Positions 56,836 to 63,648 of a DNA stretch of 64,000 nt are shown here, in pieces. Made by a program: the position numbers and the translations under genes. Numbering within the stretch: the first letter of the stretch is position 1; each line of letters begins with the position of its first letter. The stretch is from Microbacterium marinum (GTDB lineage: Bacteria > Actinomycetota > Actinomycetes > Actinomycetales > Microbacteriaceae), in NCBI RefSeq assembly GCF_014204835.1, contig NZ_JACHMD010000001.1, positions 1,736,001 to 1,800,000 on the forward strand. Reading direction: 5' to 3'. Under the pieces are notes generated by a model that saw only the letters and a list, made by a program, of their open reading frames with translations, was not told the origin of the DNA and did no database searches.

Positions 56836-57062
56836 GCGGATGCTCCAGGGGTCGGGGTGGTGGGGGTGGCGTCGGTGATGGCGTCGAGGATCGCGTCGAC
56901 GTTGAACCAGGCCTGCATGACCTTCTCGCTGTCGGCTCCGCTGTCGCGGAAGGCGAGGTGGATCTGCCTGCCTGCGTCGTCCGTGTTGCCGCGGCCCCCG
57001 GTGATCAGGAGGGTGGGGGCGTTGCCCGGGTGCGTGCCGGTCGCCGTGACGAGCGCGCTCAC
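56832..57062 (-). CDS. Early phage protein, unknown
   Basis: A 76-residue protein with a Gly-rich first third (PTLLITGGRGNTDDAGRQIHLAFRDSG) followed by a helical segment (SEKVMQAWFNVDAILDAITDA). It overlaps its neighbours by 4 nt on both sides, as do most genes of this operon. Function unknown. Confidence 0.55.
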   Translation of the reverse strand: MSALVTATGTHPGNAPTLLITGGRGNTDDAGRQIHLAFRDSGADSEKVMQAWFNVDAILDAITDATPTTPTPGASA

Positions 57063-57493
57063 GCGGTCACGTCCTGGTTGCGCACGGCGTCCGCGGCCGC
57101 GGCCTTCTCGGCGTCGGCCGCCGCGTTGATCGCGCCGGCGACAGCCTGGGCGGCTCCCGTGGCGGCGATGACGCCGACCGCGAGGGTGCCCTGCGGCGCG
57201 CTGGGCGCCTCGGTCGCCGTCTCTTCGGACTCCTCGGCAGCCGGGTCGAAGCCGACGATGACGCGATTGGCGGCCGGGTCGTCGGGGAGGACGGCGTTGC
57301 CGGTGGGGTGGCCCCAGGCGTCGAAGTCGTGGCGGGCGAGCTCGCGGCCGGGGAGCGAGGTGACGGCGCGGTCGACGGTGTACAGGCGGACGACGCCGGT
57401 GCCGACGATCTCGATGCGCCAGATGTCGCGCTCGTCCTTGATGGGCAGGCTGAGGATGAGGGCGTCGATCGCCTCGGCGGTGGTGAGTGCCAT
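57059..57493 (-). CDS. Early phage protein with an Ala-rich C-terminus
   Basis: A 144-residue protein from ATG 57493, behind GAAGGAAGC. Residues 1-85 look folded (ERDIWRIEIVGTGVVRLYTVDRAVTSLPGRELARHDFDAWGHPTG). The rest is Ala/Glu-rich. No known domain. It starts 30 nt after the exonuclease gene, the widest gap in the operon. Confidence 0.6.
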   Translation of the reverse strand: MALTTAEAIDALILSLPIKDERDIWRIEIVGTGVVRLYTVDRAVTSLPGRELARHDFDAWGHPTGNAVLPDDPAANRVIVGFDPAAEESEETATEAPSAPQGTLAVGVIAATGAAQAVAGAINAAADAEKAAAADAVRNQDVTA

Positions 57494-57522
57494 GATGCTT
57501 CCTTCGTGGTTGGTCGGGCGGG

Positions 57523-58266
57523 TCAGAGGGGCAGGAGGGGCCATTCCGGGCGGACGACTGCGGTGGGGTCGGTCTTTCGGAAGTAGGCCTGGAGGGATTC
57601 GCATTGACGTTCGCGCCAGCCCACCTGTCGGGCGTGGAGCGTGTCGAGCGAGAGGGCGGCGACCGCCTTGTGGCGGAGCAGGCGCTGCGCGATGCGGCCG
57701 GCGGCGACCGCGTCGGAGCTCGCGTTGTGCGCGTCCTCCGCAGACAGCGGGACGCTGTAGTGCTCGGCCATCACGGTGAGCGTGCGCTTGCCGCGACGGT
57801 AGGGGTCGATCTTCTTGTCGAGGACGAGCGTGTCGATCACCCGCACGGCCTGATTTTGCGCGCTAATCGGGTGCGTGGGCGGCGCGAAGCGCAGCGGCGG
57901 CACAGCGGGCGCGTGGCGGCGCCGCTCGGCCTCGAGGAGGGTGAGGTCGTATGAGGCGTTGTGGACGACGAGGGGGCGGCCGCCGATCGCGCATTCCGTG
58001 GTGATCAGGTTGATCAGGAGGGCGACCGCGGACGCGGGGGAGGCGTTGGCCTCCGCCCGCGCCCGCTCGTTGGTGTAGCCGTGCACCGCCGCCGCGCCGG
58101 CGGGGATCTCCACGCCGGGGTCGACCACGAGGTTGACCTCGCGGCGCACGTGACCGTCCGGGCCGATCACCGCGGCGTACGCCGTGACGATCCGGTCGGT
58201 GGTCGCGTCGACGCCGGTGGTCTCGGTGTCGAAGACGAACAGCTCGGAGGCGGTGCGCGCGCTCAT
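57523..58266 (-). CDS. DnaQ-like 3'-5' exonuclease
   Basis: A 247-residue DEDDh exonuclease: LFVFDTETTGVD (Exo I), PLVVHNASYDLTLLE (Exo II) and AHNASSDAVAAGRIAQ (Exo III, HxAxxD). Such phage enzymes help DNA processing or provide proofreading. A copy of the prophage operator motif lies inside the gene at 57854-57866 and is read as PISAQNQ in the protein. Confidence 0.9.
   Translation of the reverse strand: MSARTASELFVFDTETTGVDATTDRIVTAYAAVIGPDGHVRREVNLVVDPGVEIPAGAAAVHGYTNERARAEANASPASAVALLINLITTECAIGGRPLVVHNASYDLTLLEAERRRHAPAVPPLRFAPPTHPISAQNQAVRVIDTLVLDKKIDPYRRGKRTLTVMAEHYSVPLSAEDAHNASSDAVAAGRIAQRLLRHKAVAALSLDTLHARQVGWRERQCESLQAYFRKTDPTAVVRPEWPLLPL
57854..57866 (+). promoter_or_regulatory. 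Operator-like motif inside the exonuclease gene
   Basis: TTTTGCGCGCTAA matches the core of the sites at 47710 and 63071. A site within a coding region of the early operon could act as a roadblock to elongating polymerase, like the stoperators of mycobacteriophage L5; this is inferred. Confidence 0.55.
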
Positions 58267-58499
58267 GCTGCGGCCTGCGCCTGGGGGAGCTGCGCTGCGC
58301 GGTGCAGCGGGATCGGTGCGGACGCCGGCTCGGTGACCTCGCCGAGGATCATCGACTCCAGCTCGGCGCGCACGTGCGCGTCGCGGCCTTTCGGGAACTG
58401 GGTGATGATCGCGGTGCGGACCGCTTGGGCGTCCTCCGCGGTGGGGGCGGGGGCGGGCGCGCCGAGACGCTCGGTGAGGCTGTGCTCGCTCCTGATCAC
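58263..58499 (-). CDS. Early phage protein, unknown
   Basis: A 78-residue protein (SEHSLTERLGAPAPAPTAEDAQAVRTAIITQFPKGRDAHVRAELE). A helical middle is flanked by Pro/Ala-rich ends. Overlaps neighbours by 4 nt. Function unknown. Confidence 0.55.
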   Translation of the reverse strand: MIRSEHSLTERLGAPAPAPTAEDAQAVRTAIITQFPKGRDAHVRAELESMILGEVTEPASAPIPLHRAAQLPQAQAAA

Positions 58500-58819
58500 G
58501 GCTGCACCTCACTCTCGGGCGCTTCCGGGCGCATGACGTCCGGGCCGGGCGTCACGTCGTCGGCGAAGTGCTTTTTGAACGTCTCGAACGCGATCGACGC
58601 GAGCTGCAGCGCGTAGAGCTCGATCTGCGCCTCTTCGTCCTCGAACTTGATCGGGAAGCCGTCGGGCAACGCCACGGCGACGCCGTAGCGCTTGTCGTCG
58701 ATCAGGAGCGAGAGGCGCGCCATGCGCGCTTCGGGCAGCGCGTCCAGGTCGGCGAGATCCTCGGGGGTCGGCTCGGGGATGAGGGGGTCGGGGGTCTCGG
58801 TGGGGATGGGGCTGCTCAT
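58496..58819 (-). CDS. Early phage protein, acidic, unknown
   Basis: A 107-residue protein. The N-terminus is rich in Pro and Asp/Glu; the core (LSLLIDDKRYGVAVALPDGFPIKFEDEEAQIELYALQLASIAFETFKKHF) looks folded. It overlaps neighbours by 4 nt. Function unknown. Confidence 0.55.
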   Translation of the reverse strand: MSSPIPTETPDPLIPEPTPEDLADLDALPEARMARLSLLIDDKRYGVAVALPDGFPIKFEDEEAQIELYALQLASIAFETFKKHFADDVTPGPDVMRPEAPESEVQP

Positions 58820-59070
58820 GCGGTGGGGCTCTCTTTCCGTCCGGTCTGGTCGTTGAGCTGGCGGCGGACTTCGCCGGCCAGAGTGTGGTCTTCGACGCTG
58901 CCCAGGTCGTAGGCGCCGTGGCCGAGCTCCTGGATCGCGGTCTTGAATGCGCGCATGCCGCGGATGAAGTCGGCGGTGATGACGACCTCGCCGAGGTGGG
59001 CGGCGCCCCGTGCGGATGCGAGCGATGTCAGCCGCGGGCCGGTGAAGCCGCCCGTTGCTGGGGTGCTCAT
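58816..59070 (-). CDS. Early phage protein, unknown
   Basis: An 84-residue protein (LTSLASARGAAHLGEVVITADFIRGMRAFKTAIQELGHGAYDLGSVEDHTLAGEVRRQL), mostly helical. Overlaps neighbours by 4 nt. Function unknown. Confidence 0.5.
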   Translation of the reverse strand: MSTPATGGFTGPRLTSLASARGAAHLGEVVITADFIRGMRAFKTAIQELGHGAYDLGSVEDHTLAGEVRRQLNDQTGRKESPTA

Positions 59071-59252
59071 CCGCTGACTCCCGACTTCACGGCCACGCAC
59101 AGGGCGGGGTCGTTCGCGAAGACGCAGCCGAAGTCGCCGCCGGTGATCCAGAAGCGGATGCCGAAGGCGATCGCGGCGATCACCACGAAGAGCGCGATGG
59201 CGGCGATGAGACCGAGGGTGTCGGCGCTGGGGCCAGTCTTGCGCGCGTTCAT
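59067..59252 (-). CDS. Small single-pass membrane protein
   Basis: A 61-residue protein with one hydrophobic helix (LGLIAAIALFVVIAAIAFGIRFWI) and a short tail with two cysteines (FGCVFANDPALCVAVKSG). Role unknown. Confidence 0.55.
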   Translation of the reverse strand: MNARKTGPSADTLGLIAAIALFVVIAAIAFGIRFWITGGDFGCVFANDPALCVAVKSGVSG

Positions 59253-59518
59253 TCGGCCACCTCGTCGGGGGAGACGGTCTGCACCGAGATGCGGAACGAC
59301 CGCTGAAAGACGACCTGGTGGATCTCTCCGTAGCCGCCCTCGGCGATCTCTTCCTCGTCGGTGACGATGGCGACCTTGTCCCAGATGGCGCGGCGGCCGT
59401 CGGCGACGATACGGTCGCCCAGCTCGACGATCCCGGCGGTGATGGCCGCGAGGATCGCGGGACGGGTCGCCTCGAGCTCTCGCGGGATGACGACGTTCTG
59501 CTCGTACTGGCTGCTCAT
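59249..59518 (-). CDS. Early phage protein, unknown
   Basis: An 89-residue protein (SSQYEQNVVIPRELEATRPAILAAITAGIVELGDRIVADGRRAIWDK...SVQTVSPDEVAE) with helical N-terminal and beta C-terminal halves. Overlaps neighbours by 4 nt. Function unknown. Confidence 0.55.
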   Translation of the reverse strand: MSSQYEQNVVIPRELEATRPAILAAITAGIVELGDRIVADGRRAIWDKVAIVTDEEEIAEGGYGEIHQVVFQRSFRISVQTVSPDEVAE

Positions 59519-59769
59519 CCCTTGCGGCCTCCGTTGTTGATGAAGTGGACGATCCGCTTCGAGGCGCGGGAGGTGCCGAGGCCGGGCACGAGGGCGCGCA
59601 GCGACTCGGTGGGGAGCGCGTCTCCGGCGTTGCGGAAGACGGGCGCGGTGACGAAGGAGCGGAGGGCGACGGGGGTGGCGACCTTCGGCTTCTTCTGGAA
59701 GCGGGTCTCGGCGGAGTAGCCGGCGAGGCGGTGGAGCTTCTTGCGCAACTTACGGGCGGTGGTCGACAA
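59515..59769 (-). CDS. Small basic phage protein with TTG start
   Basis: An 84-residue protein, strongly basic (STTARKLRKKLHRLAGYSAETRFQKKPK) with a short C-terminal helix. The start is TTG 59769, supported by AAGGAG about 7 nt upstream, and overlaps the end of the HNH gene by 20 nt. It may bind nucleic acid. Confidence 0.55.
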   Translation of the reverse strand: MSTTARKLRKKLHRLAGYSAETRFQKKPKVATPVALRSFVTAPVFRNAGDALPTESLRALVPGLGTSRASKRIVHFINNGGRKG

Positions 59770-60235
59770 TGCGGTTCTCCTTCTTTCGTGCGGCGGATGC
59801 CGCGACTTGGGCTTTCTTGCAGGTTGCGCACACGATCGTTCCGCGGTCGATGTAGGTGTTGCCTTCGATGAGCGGGTGATTGCGCTTGCAGTGGGTTCGG
59901 GGAACCTTGGGGGTGTTGAGCTCGCGGTCGATCGCGTTATCTCCACCGGTTCCCCATGCGAGATTCGAGGCGTGGTTCTCGTACTTCACGTCGTTCTTGT
60001 GGCGGACGAAGGGGAGGTCGTCCGGGTTCGGGATGAATGCTTCGGCGACGATGCGGTGAACACCGATGCGCCGCGCCCTTCCGTTCCGGTAGAGGCTGAC
60101 AGCGAGGTAGCCATTCGGTCGGCGGAGTCGGCGAAGAATGACGGACTCGGAGCGCTTGAGAGAGCGCACGCGGCCATGACTGCTGACCTCGTAGTCCCCC
60201 TCGTGGCCGACGACCGGTCGCCATTCCTCGCCCAT
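59750..60235 (-). CDS. NUMOD4/HNH-type endonuclease
   Basis: A 161-residue protein beginning GEEWRPVVGHEGDYEVSSHGRVRSLKR, the NUMOD4 domain, followed by the HNH part (GVHRIVAEAFIPNPDDLPFVRHKNDVKYENHASNLAWGT). A Cys-containing C-terminus (HCKRNHPLIEGNTYIDRGTIVCATCKK) is likely a zinc finger. Free-standing homing-type nucleases of this kind are common in phage genomes. Confidence 0.85.
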   Translation of the reverse strand: MGEEWRPVVGHEGDYEVSSHGRVRSLKRSESVILRRLRRPNGYLAVSLYRNGRARRIGVHRIVAEAFIPNPDDLPFVRHKNDVKYENHASNLAWGTGGDNAIDRELNTPKVPRTHCKRNHPLIEGNTYIDRGTIVCATCKKAQVAASAARKKENRIVDHRP

Positions 60236-60465
60236 CAGGAGGGGTCGGGCAGGGCGACGATGCCCAGCACGACCGCGAAGCGGGGCGCGCCGTCGGCGCT
60301 GTGGATCCTCGCGTGGAGGGTGCCGGTCTCGGAGTCCGCCTCGTAGCTGACGTCTTCGATCGCGAAGCCTTCGGCGGTGCAGGCCTCGAGGATGGCGAGG
60401 ATGTCGGTGGTGATGAGGGCGGCGGCCGCGGTGCTGTCGAGCTCGGCGGTGGGGGTGGTGGTCAC
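60235..60465 (-). CDS. Early phage protein, unknown
   Basis: A 76-residue protein from GTG 60465. Helical start (LITTDILAILEACTAEGFAIEDVSYEA) then a beta pair (TGTLHARIHSADGAPRFAVVLGIVAL). It overlaps its neighbours. Function unknown. Confidence 0.55.
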   Translation of the reverse strand: MTTTPTAELDSTAAAALITTDILAILEACTAEGFAIEDVSYEADSETGTLHARIHSADGAPRFAVVLGIVALPDPS

Positions 60466-60803
60466 GGGGTGTGCTTCATTTCGTCGAGGGTGGCGCGGAA
60501 TCGGGCCGCGTCGGAGGTGAGTTGCCGGCGGGCGGCGAGGAGTTTGCGGCGGCGAGTGTCGTGGCGGCGCTCGGCGCGCAGCCATGCGTCTTTGATCGCG
60601 CTGCCGAAGCTGAGGAGCAGGCCGACGACGGTGAAGAATCCGACGAGGCCGGCGGCGCCGAGGAGGATCTCGCCGAACGTGTAGCGCTCCAGCATGATCG
60701 AGCCGAGCAGGCCGAAGAACGCGACCACGAAGAGTGCGAACAGGGTGAGTGCGACGGCGCGGACGGCCTTGCGGATGATGCGGAACGGGTTTCGGGCGGT
60801 CAT
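60462..60803 (-). CDS. Membrane protein with two TM helices and a basic tail
   Basis: A 113-residue protein with two hydrophobic segments (AVALTLFALFVVAFFGLLGSIML and EILLGAAGLVGFFTVVGLLLSFG) and a long basic cytoplasmic tail (ERRHDTRRRKLLAARRQLTSDAARFRATL). Role unknown. Confidence 0.55.
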   Translation of the reverse strand: MTARNPFRIIRKAVRAVALTLFALFVVAFFGLLGSIMLERYTFGEILLGAAGLVGFFTVVGLLLSFGSAIKDAWLRAERRHDTRRRKLLAARRQLTSDAARFRATLDEMKHTP

Positions 60804-61027
60804 TGGGCGAAGCCTTCGCGGTGGCGGGGGCGGCGGTGGCGCTTGATGAAGCGGCTGATGAGGCCGCAGACCCACCCGGCGAGGTAGCCGCCGGCGAACG
60901 CGCACGCCATGGCGAGGGCGGCGGCCGCGACGACCGCGAGGGCGGCGCTCGTGAGGAGCAGGTAGGCGATGTACGCGACGATGATGACGGCCGCGACGGC
61001 TGCGTGGCGGGCGAAGCGGGTCACCAT
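60800..61027 (-). CDS. Small membrane protein
   Basis: A 75-residue protein with two hydrophobic stretches (AAVAAVIIVAYIAYLLLTSAALAVVAAAALAMACAFAGGYLAGW) and a basic C-terminus. Role unknown. Confidence 0.55.
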   Translation of the reverse strand: MVTRFARHAAVAAVIIVAYIAYLLLTSAALAVVAAAALAMACAFAGGYLAGWVCGLISRFIKRHRRPRHREGFAQ

Positions 61028-61251
61028 GAGAAGTCCTCCTCCTGCCAGACTCGGGAGGGGGCGCGGAAGAGGTGGAAGCGCTCGAAAAGCCTCCACTGCT
61101 GGCCGCACGACCGCTCCTGACCACCCCGCAGGATGGTCCCGTCGCAGCGGACCACGGTGCCGGGCGCGTGGGCCGCGACGTCGGGGAGGTTGCAGCGGTG
61201 GCCGGGCTTGCTGATGACGGTGTAGCCGGCCGTCTTCCCGTTGCGGTTCAC
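61021..61251 (-). CDS. Small Cys-containing phage protein
   Basis: A 76-residue protein with cysteines in HRCNLP, VRCDGTIL and RSCGQQW, spaced like a small zinc-binding domain, and a charged C-terminus. Overlaps its neighbours. Function unknown. Confidence 0.55.
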   Translation of the reverse strand: MNRNGKTAGYTVISKPGHRCNLPDVAAHAPGTVVRCDGTILRGGQERSCGQQWRLFERFHLFRAPSRVWQEEDFSW

Positions 61252-61625
61252 GCGGCGGCCCGCCCGGCTCGGAAGATCACGTCGCGGAGCTCGGCGAGGT
61301 ACTGCTCGATGCGGGCGGTCTCGGTGGCGTCCGCGGTGAGGCGCCAGTCGGCGACCTTGTCGGCGAGGGCGTGGCCGAGGAGGTCGATGATGTCGCGGGC
61401 GGGGATGGCGTGGCTGATCCTGGCGTCGGCGGCGACGCCGGGCTGAGTCGGGTCGGCGGCCGCGCGCTCGTAGGAGCGGACGGTGCCTTCGGCGACGAGG
61501 TTGAGGGAGCCTTCGCGGATCTGCAGGAGCAGGCGGGCGGGCAGGGTCTCCACCACGGCCGCCTGCTCCAGGTCGGGCCTTCTGATGAAGGCGGGGGCGC
61601 TGCTGACGGTGTCGGTGGCGCTCAT
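61248..61625 (-). CDS. Early phage protein, helical, unknown
   Basis: A 125-residue protein from ATG 61625. Helices such as LEQAAVVETLPARLLLQIREGSLNLVAEGTVRSYERAA and ARIEQYLAELRDVIFRAGRA dominate. Overlaps its neighbours by 4 nt. Function unknown. Confidence 0.55.
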   Translation of the reverse strand: MSATDTVSSAPAFIRRPDLEQAAVVETLPARLLLQIREGSLNLVAEGTVRSYERAAADPTQPGVAADARISHAIPARDIIDLLGHALADKVADWRLTADATETARIEQYLAELRDVIFRAGRAAA

Positions 61626-61918
61626 GCTGCGGCCGCCTCGCTCGCGTCGCCGACGATCGTGACGGCCGTGCCGAGGAGGAAGGCGAGGGCGGCGTTGTAC
61701 CGGTCGACGGTCTCCTCGAGCGAGGTGGCGGTGGCGCGGAGGGTGATGGCGCGGTTCTCGGCGAGCTCGAGCTCGCGGCGCGTGCCTTTGAGCTGGCGGA
61801 CGGCGTCGTCCCGGAGGGCGCGGAGCACGCTGGTCGGGTCGGACGAGTCGAACGACTCCGGGATGGTGCTGCCGTCGATGATGATGCGGGCGTTGCCGGG
61901 CGTGGTGGTGTCGGTCAC
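61622..61918 (-). CDS. Early phage coiled-coil protein, unknown
   Basis: A 98-residue protein starting at GTG 61918. The central segment (VLRALRDDAVRQLKGTRRELELAENRAITLRATATSLEETVDRYNAALAFLLG) is a long helix or coiled coil. Translationally coupled to the DUF2637-like gene. Function unknown. Confidence 0.55.
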   Translation of the reverse strand: MTDTTTPGNARIIIDGSTIPESFDSSDPTSVLRALRDDAVRQLKGTRRELELAENRAITLRATATSLEETVDRYNAALAFLLGTAVTIVGDASEAAAA

Positions 61919-62775
61919 TTCTGGGCTCCATTCTTCGGGGCGGTCTTGCGGGCGGGCTTGCGCGGGGTGCGGGGCTTGGGGGTCTCGGTGACGGCGGCGA
62001 GCTCGGCGCGTTCGCGGGCGGCCTGCAGGCGCGCGGCGTGGGCCTTCTGCTGCTTGTTGGGCTTGGTGATGAGCAGGCCGAGAACCTCGGTGGTGAGGAG
62101 GATCAGCATGGGCGCGAGGGCCGCGAGGCTGGCACCGGCGTATCTCTGCAGCTCGGGGGTGCCGGCGGGGGATTCGAGCACGACGTGGGCGAAGTTTGCG
62201 GCGGCGCTGATCGCGGTGAGCAGGTAGGCGCCGAGGGCCAGGAGCCAGGTCGATTCGCCGCGGGCTTTGCGGGGGAGGACGCCGATGGTGAACACGACGA
62301 TGGTGACGTCCAGCATCACGGGGACGATCCACGCGAACACCGGCGGTATCAGCATCCACGCGGCGACCGCGGTGAGGCCCTGCCAGGACACGAGGACGGC
62401 GGCGACGGTGACGATCACGACGCCCCAGTTGACGGCCATGTAGATCCCGACGTGGTCGGGGTTGAAGCGGGCTCCGGCGCCGGTGCGGGCGCGGTGCTTC
62501 GTCTCGGCGGGGGCTGCCGTCTCCACCGGCGCAGCCGGTTCGGTACGCACGGCGCTCGGTGCCTGCGGGGCGGCGGGTTCGGCCGGGGCGGGCTGGGCGG
62601 GGGCGCCGACACCGAGGACGCGGACGGTGTCGCCGATCTGCGGGTTCTCGGGGGTCTCGACGATGAGCGCGCCGGCGGGGATGTCGCGGCGGAGCGGGAC
62701 GGTCGGGGCGGGGAAGGTGCCCAGCGGCGGGTCCAGCTCGTGCGGGGATGCGGGGGTGATGGTGGGGATCGTCAT
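61915..62775 (-). CDS. DUF2637-like membrane protein
   Basis: A 286-residue protein with a Pro/Ala-rich cytoplasmic first third. Four membrane helices follow (YMAVNWGVVIVTVAAVLVSW, AWMLIPPVFAWIVPVMLDVTIVVFTIGVL, STWLLALGAYLLTAISAAANFAHVV, AGASLAALAPMLILLTTEVLGLL), then a basic C-terminus (PKPRTPRKPARKTAPK). The helix pattern matches DUF2637 proteins found in actinobacterial plasmids and phages. It is the first gene of the early operon; its leader is about 270 nt long. Confidence 0.7.
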   Translation of the reverse strand: MTIPTITPASPHELDPPLGTFPAPTVPLRRDIPAGALIVETPENPQIGDTVRVLGVGAPAQPAPAEPAAPQAPSAVRTEPAAPVETAAPAETKHRARTGAGARFNPDHVGIYMAVNWGVVIVTVAAVLVSWQGLTAVAAWMLIPPVFAWIVPVMLDVTIVVFTIGVLPRKARGESTWLLALGAYLLTAISAAANFAHVVLESPAGTPELQRYAGASLAALAPMLILLTTEVLGLLITKPNKQQKAHAARLQAARERAELAAVTETPKPRTPRKPARKTAPKNGAQK

Positions 62776-62804
62776 GGTGGTCCTCTCGTGGGAGGGCGGG
62801 ATGA

Positions 62805-62832
62805 GTGCGGGGTGCGGGGTGCGGGGTGCAGG
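62805..62832 (+). repeat. 7-bp tandem repeat GTGCGGG
   Basis: Three perfect copies (62805-62825) and a degenerate fourth, in the leader of the early operon. It may be slippage-prone simple sequence. Confidence 0.6.
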
Positions 62833-63052
62833 GCCGCCTACTGGGCGGGGCTATGGACCGTTCGGCGGCCCTGCTGGCGTGGGCTTGACGTGCCCGTGTG
62901 GGTGGCGACCCTGTCGTGAGCCGGCTTCGTCATCCCGACGATGCCTGCGGGCGTTGGCGCGCCTGCGAGGTGGCCTGTGTGGTGACTTCCGGGGCGAGCT
63001 TGTGGCTCTGGGGGAAGGTTCTTCGGCCGGTCAACCGTGGTAGCGGCTGATA

Positions 63053-63088
63053 CGTCTAAACCTAGCGCGGTTTTGCGCGCTAAAACGC
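63053..63088 (-). promoter_or_regulatory. Leftward early promoter with full operator
   Basis: The operator copy at 63071-63088 is identical over 18 bp to that at 47710-47727 and sits just upstream of TAGGTT/TAGACG -10 candidates on the - strand, mirroring the promoter-operator spacing of the head promoters. It would control the early operon. Confidence 0.6.
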
Positions 63089-63383
63089 TTCGTGGGGGAT
63101 GAATATCGGGGAATCTCGGGCGGATTGTGCCGGCGGGGTGGGGGATCGGCGGAGATTCGGCGTGATGCGGGGGTGGCGTGGGGGCTGTGCGGAGCCGGCG
63201 CGGCGGTGGTGTGGGGGCTGCATGGGCTCGACCGGGGCGCGAGAAGGCCCCCAGCGGAGCGGCGGAGAGGAGGAGTCGCGCGCGTCTCGCTGGGGGCTTG
63301 CGGCGAGTTTAGGGGGCGGGGGAGGGCGTAACGCGCTCGAGGGGCGCCGGAATGGGCTGGAGTGGGGGAGGGGCGCCGGCGGA

Positions 63384-63395
63384 TAGCGCGCAAAA
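63384..63395 (+). promoter_or_regulatory. Operator-like motif in the control region
   Basis: TAGCGCGCAAAA, with the AT-rich TATGTT directly after it, between the leftward and rightward promoters. Confidence 0.5.
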
Positions 63396-63555
63396 TATGT
63401 TCGCGGCTGACCTGTGGGGGATGGGGAAGAAAAATCTGCGCGGGGGCGGCCAGATCTGCCGGCCGTTTCGGCGGCGTTCGCGGGAATGCGAGTGGTTTCG
63501 GCGGCGTCCGCCCCCGCCCGCGTGGGGTGAATCTTCGGTGAATCTTCCCGCGTGA

Positions 63556-63598
63556 CTGTATGAAATACCCTTGACACGTATACAGCCGGGACTAGGCT
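63556..63598 (+). promoter_or_regulatory. Rightward promoter with inverted repeat
   Basis: -35 TTGACA (63571-63576) and -10 TAGGCT (63593-63598) with a 16-bp spacer. CTGTAT (63556-63561) and ATACAG (63580-63585) form an inverted repeat around the -35, a likely operator unlike the GCGCGC type. AAGGGG lies at 63635-63640, before the ATG. Confidence 0.65.
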
Positions 63599-63648
63599 AG
63601 GCGTAGCCCATCCGGGCAAGCACGACACCGACCCAAGGGGATGAACCA

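Larger units (their letters stand above)
62776..63648. other. Control region between the leftward early operon and the rightward gene
   Basis: No supported gene in about 870 nt. It contains a GTGCGGG tandem repeat (62805-62832) and a leftward promoter with -10 TAGGTT (63064-63059) or TAGACG (63058-63053). The full operator TTTTGCGCGCTAAAACGC is at 63071-63088 and a partial one, TAGCGCGCAAAA, at 63384-63395. The rightward promoter is at 63571-63598. It has the layout of an immunity or early control region. Confidence 0.6.

Noticed and set aside
59240..59252. TTGCGCGCGTTC as another operator copy
   Set aside because: It is the start of a coding sequence (MNARKTG) and lacks the A/T flank of the other sites.
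63099..63555. Several short + strand frames in the control region
   Set aside because: Gly/Arg/Trp-rich translations, no ribosome sites, and they overlap promoter and operator motifs.
40000..63600. CRISPR array
   Set aside because: The GCGCGC motifs are far apart with unequal spacing and lie at promoters, so they are not repeat-spacer units; no cas genes are present.
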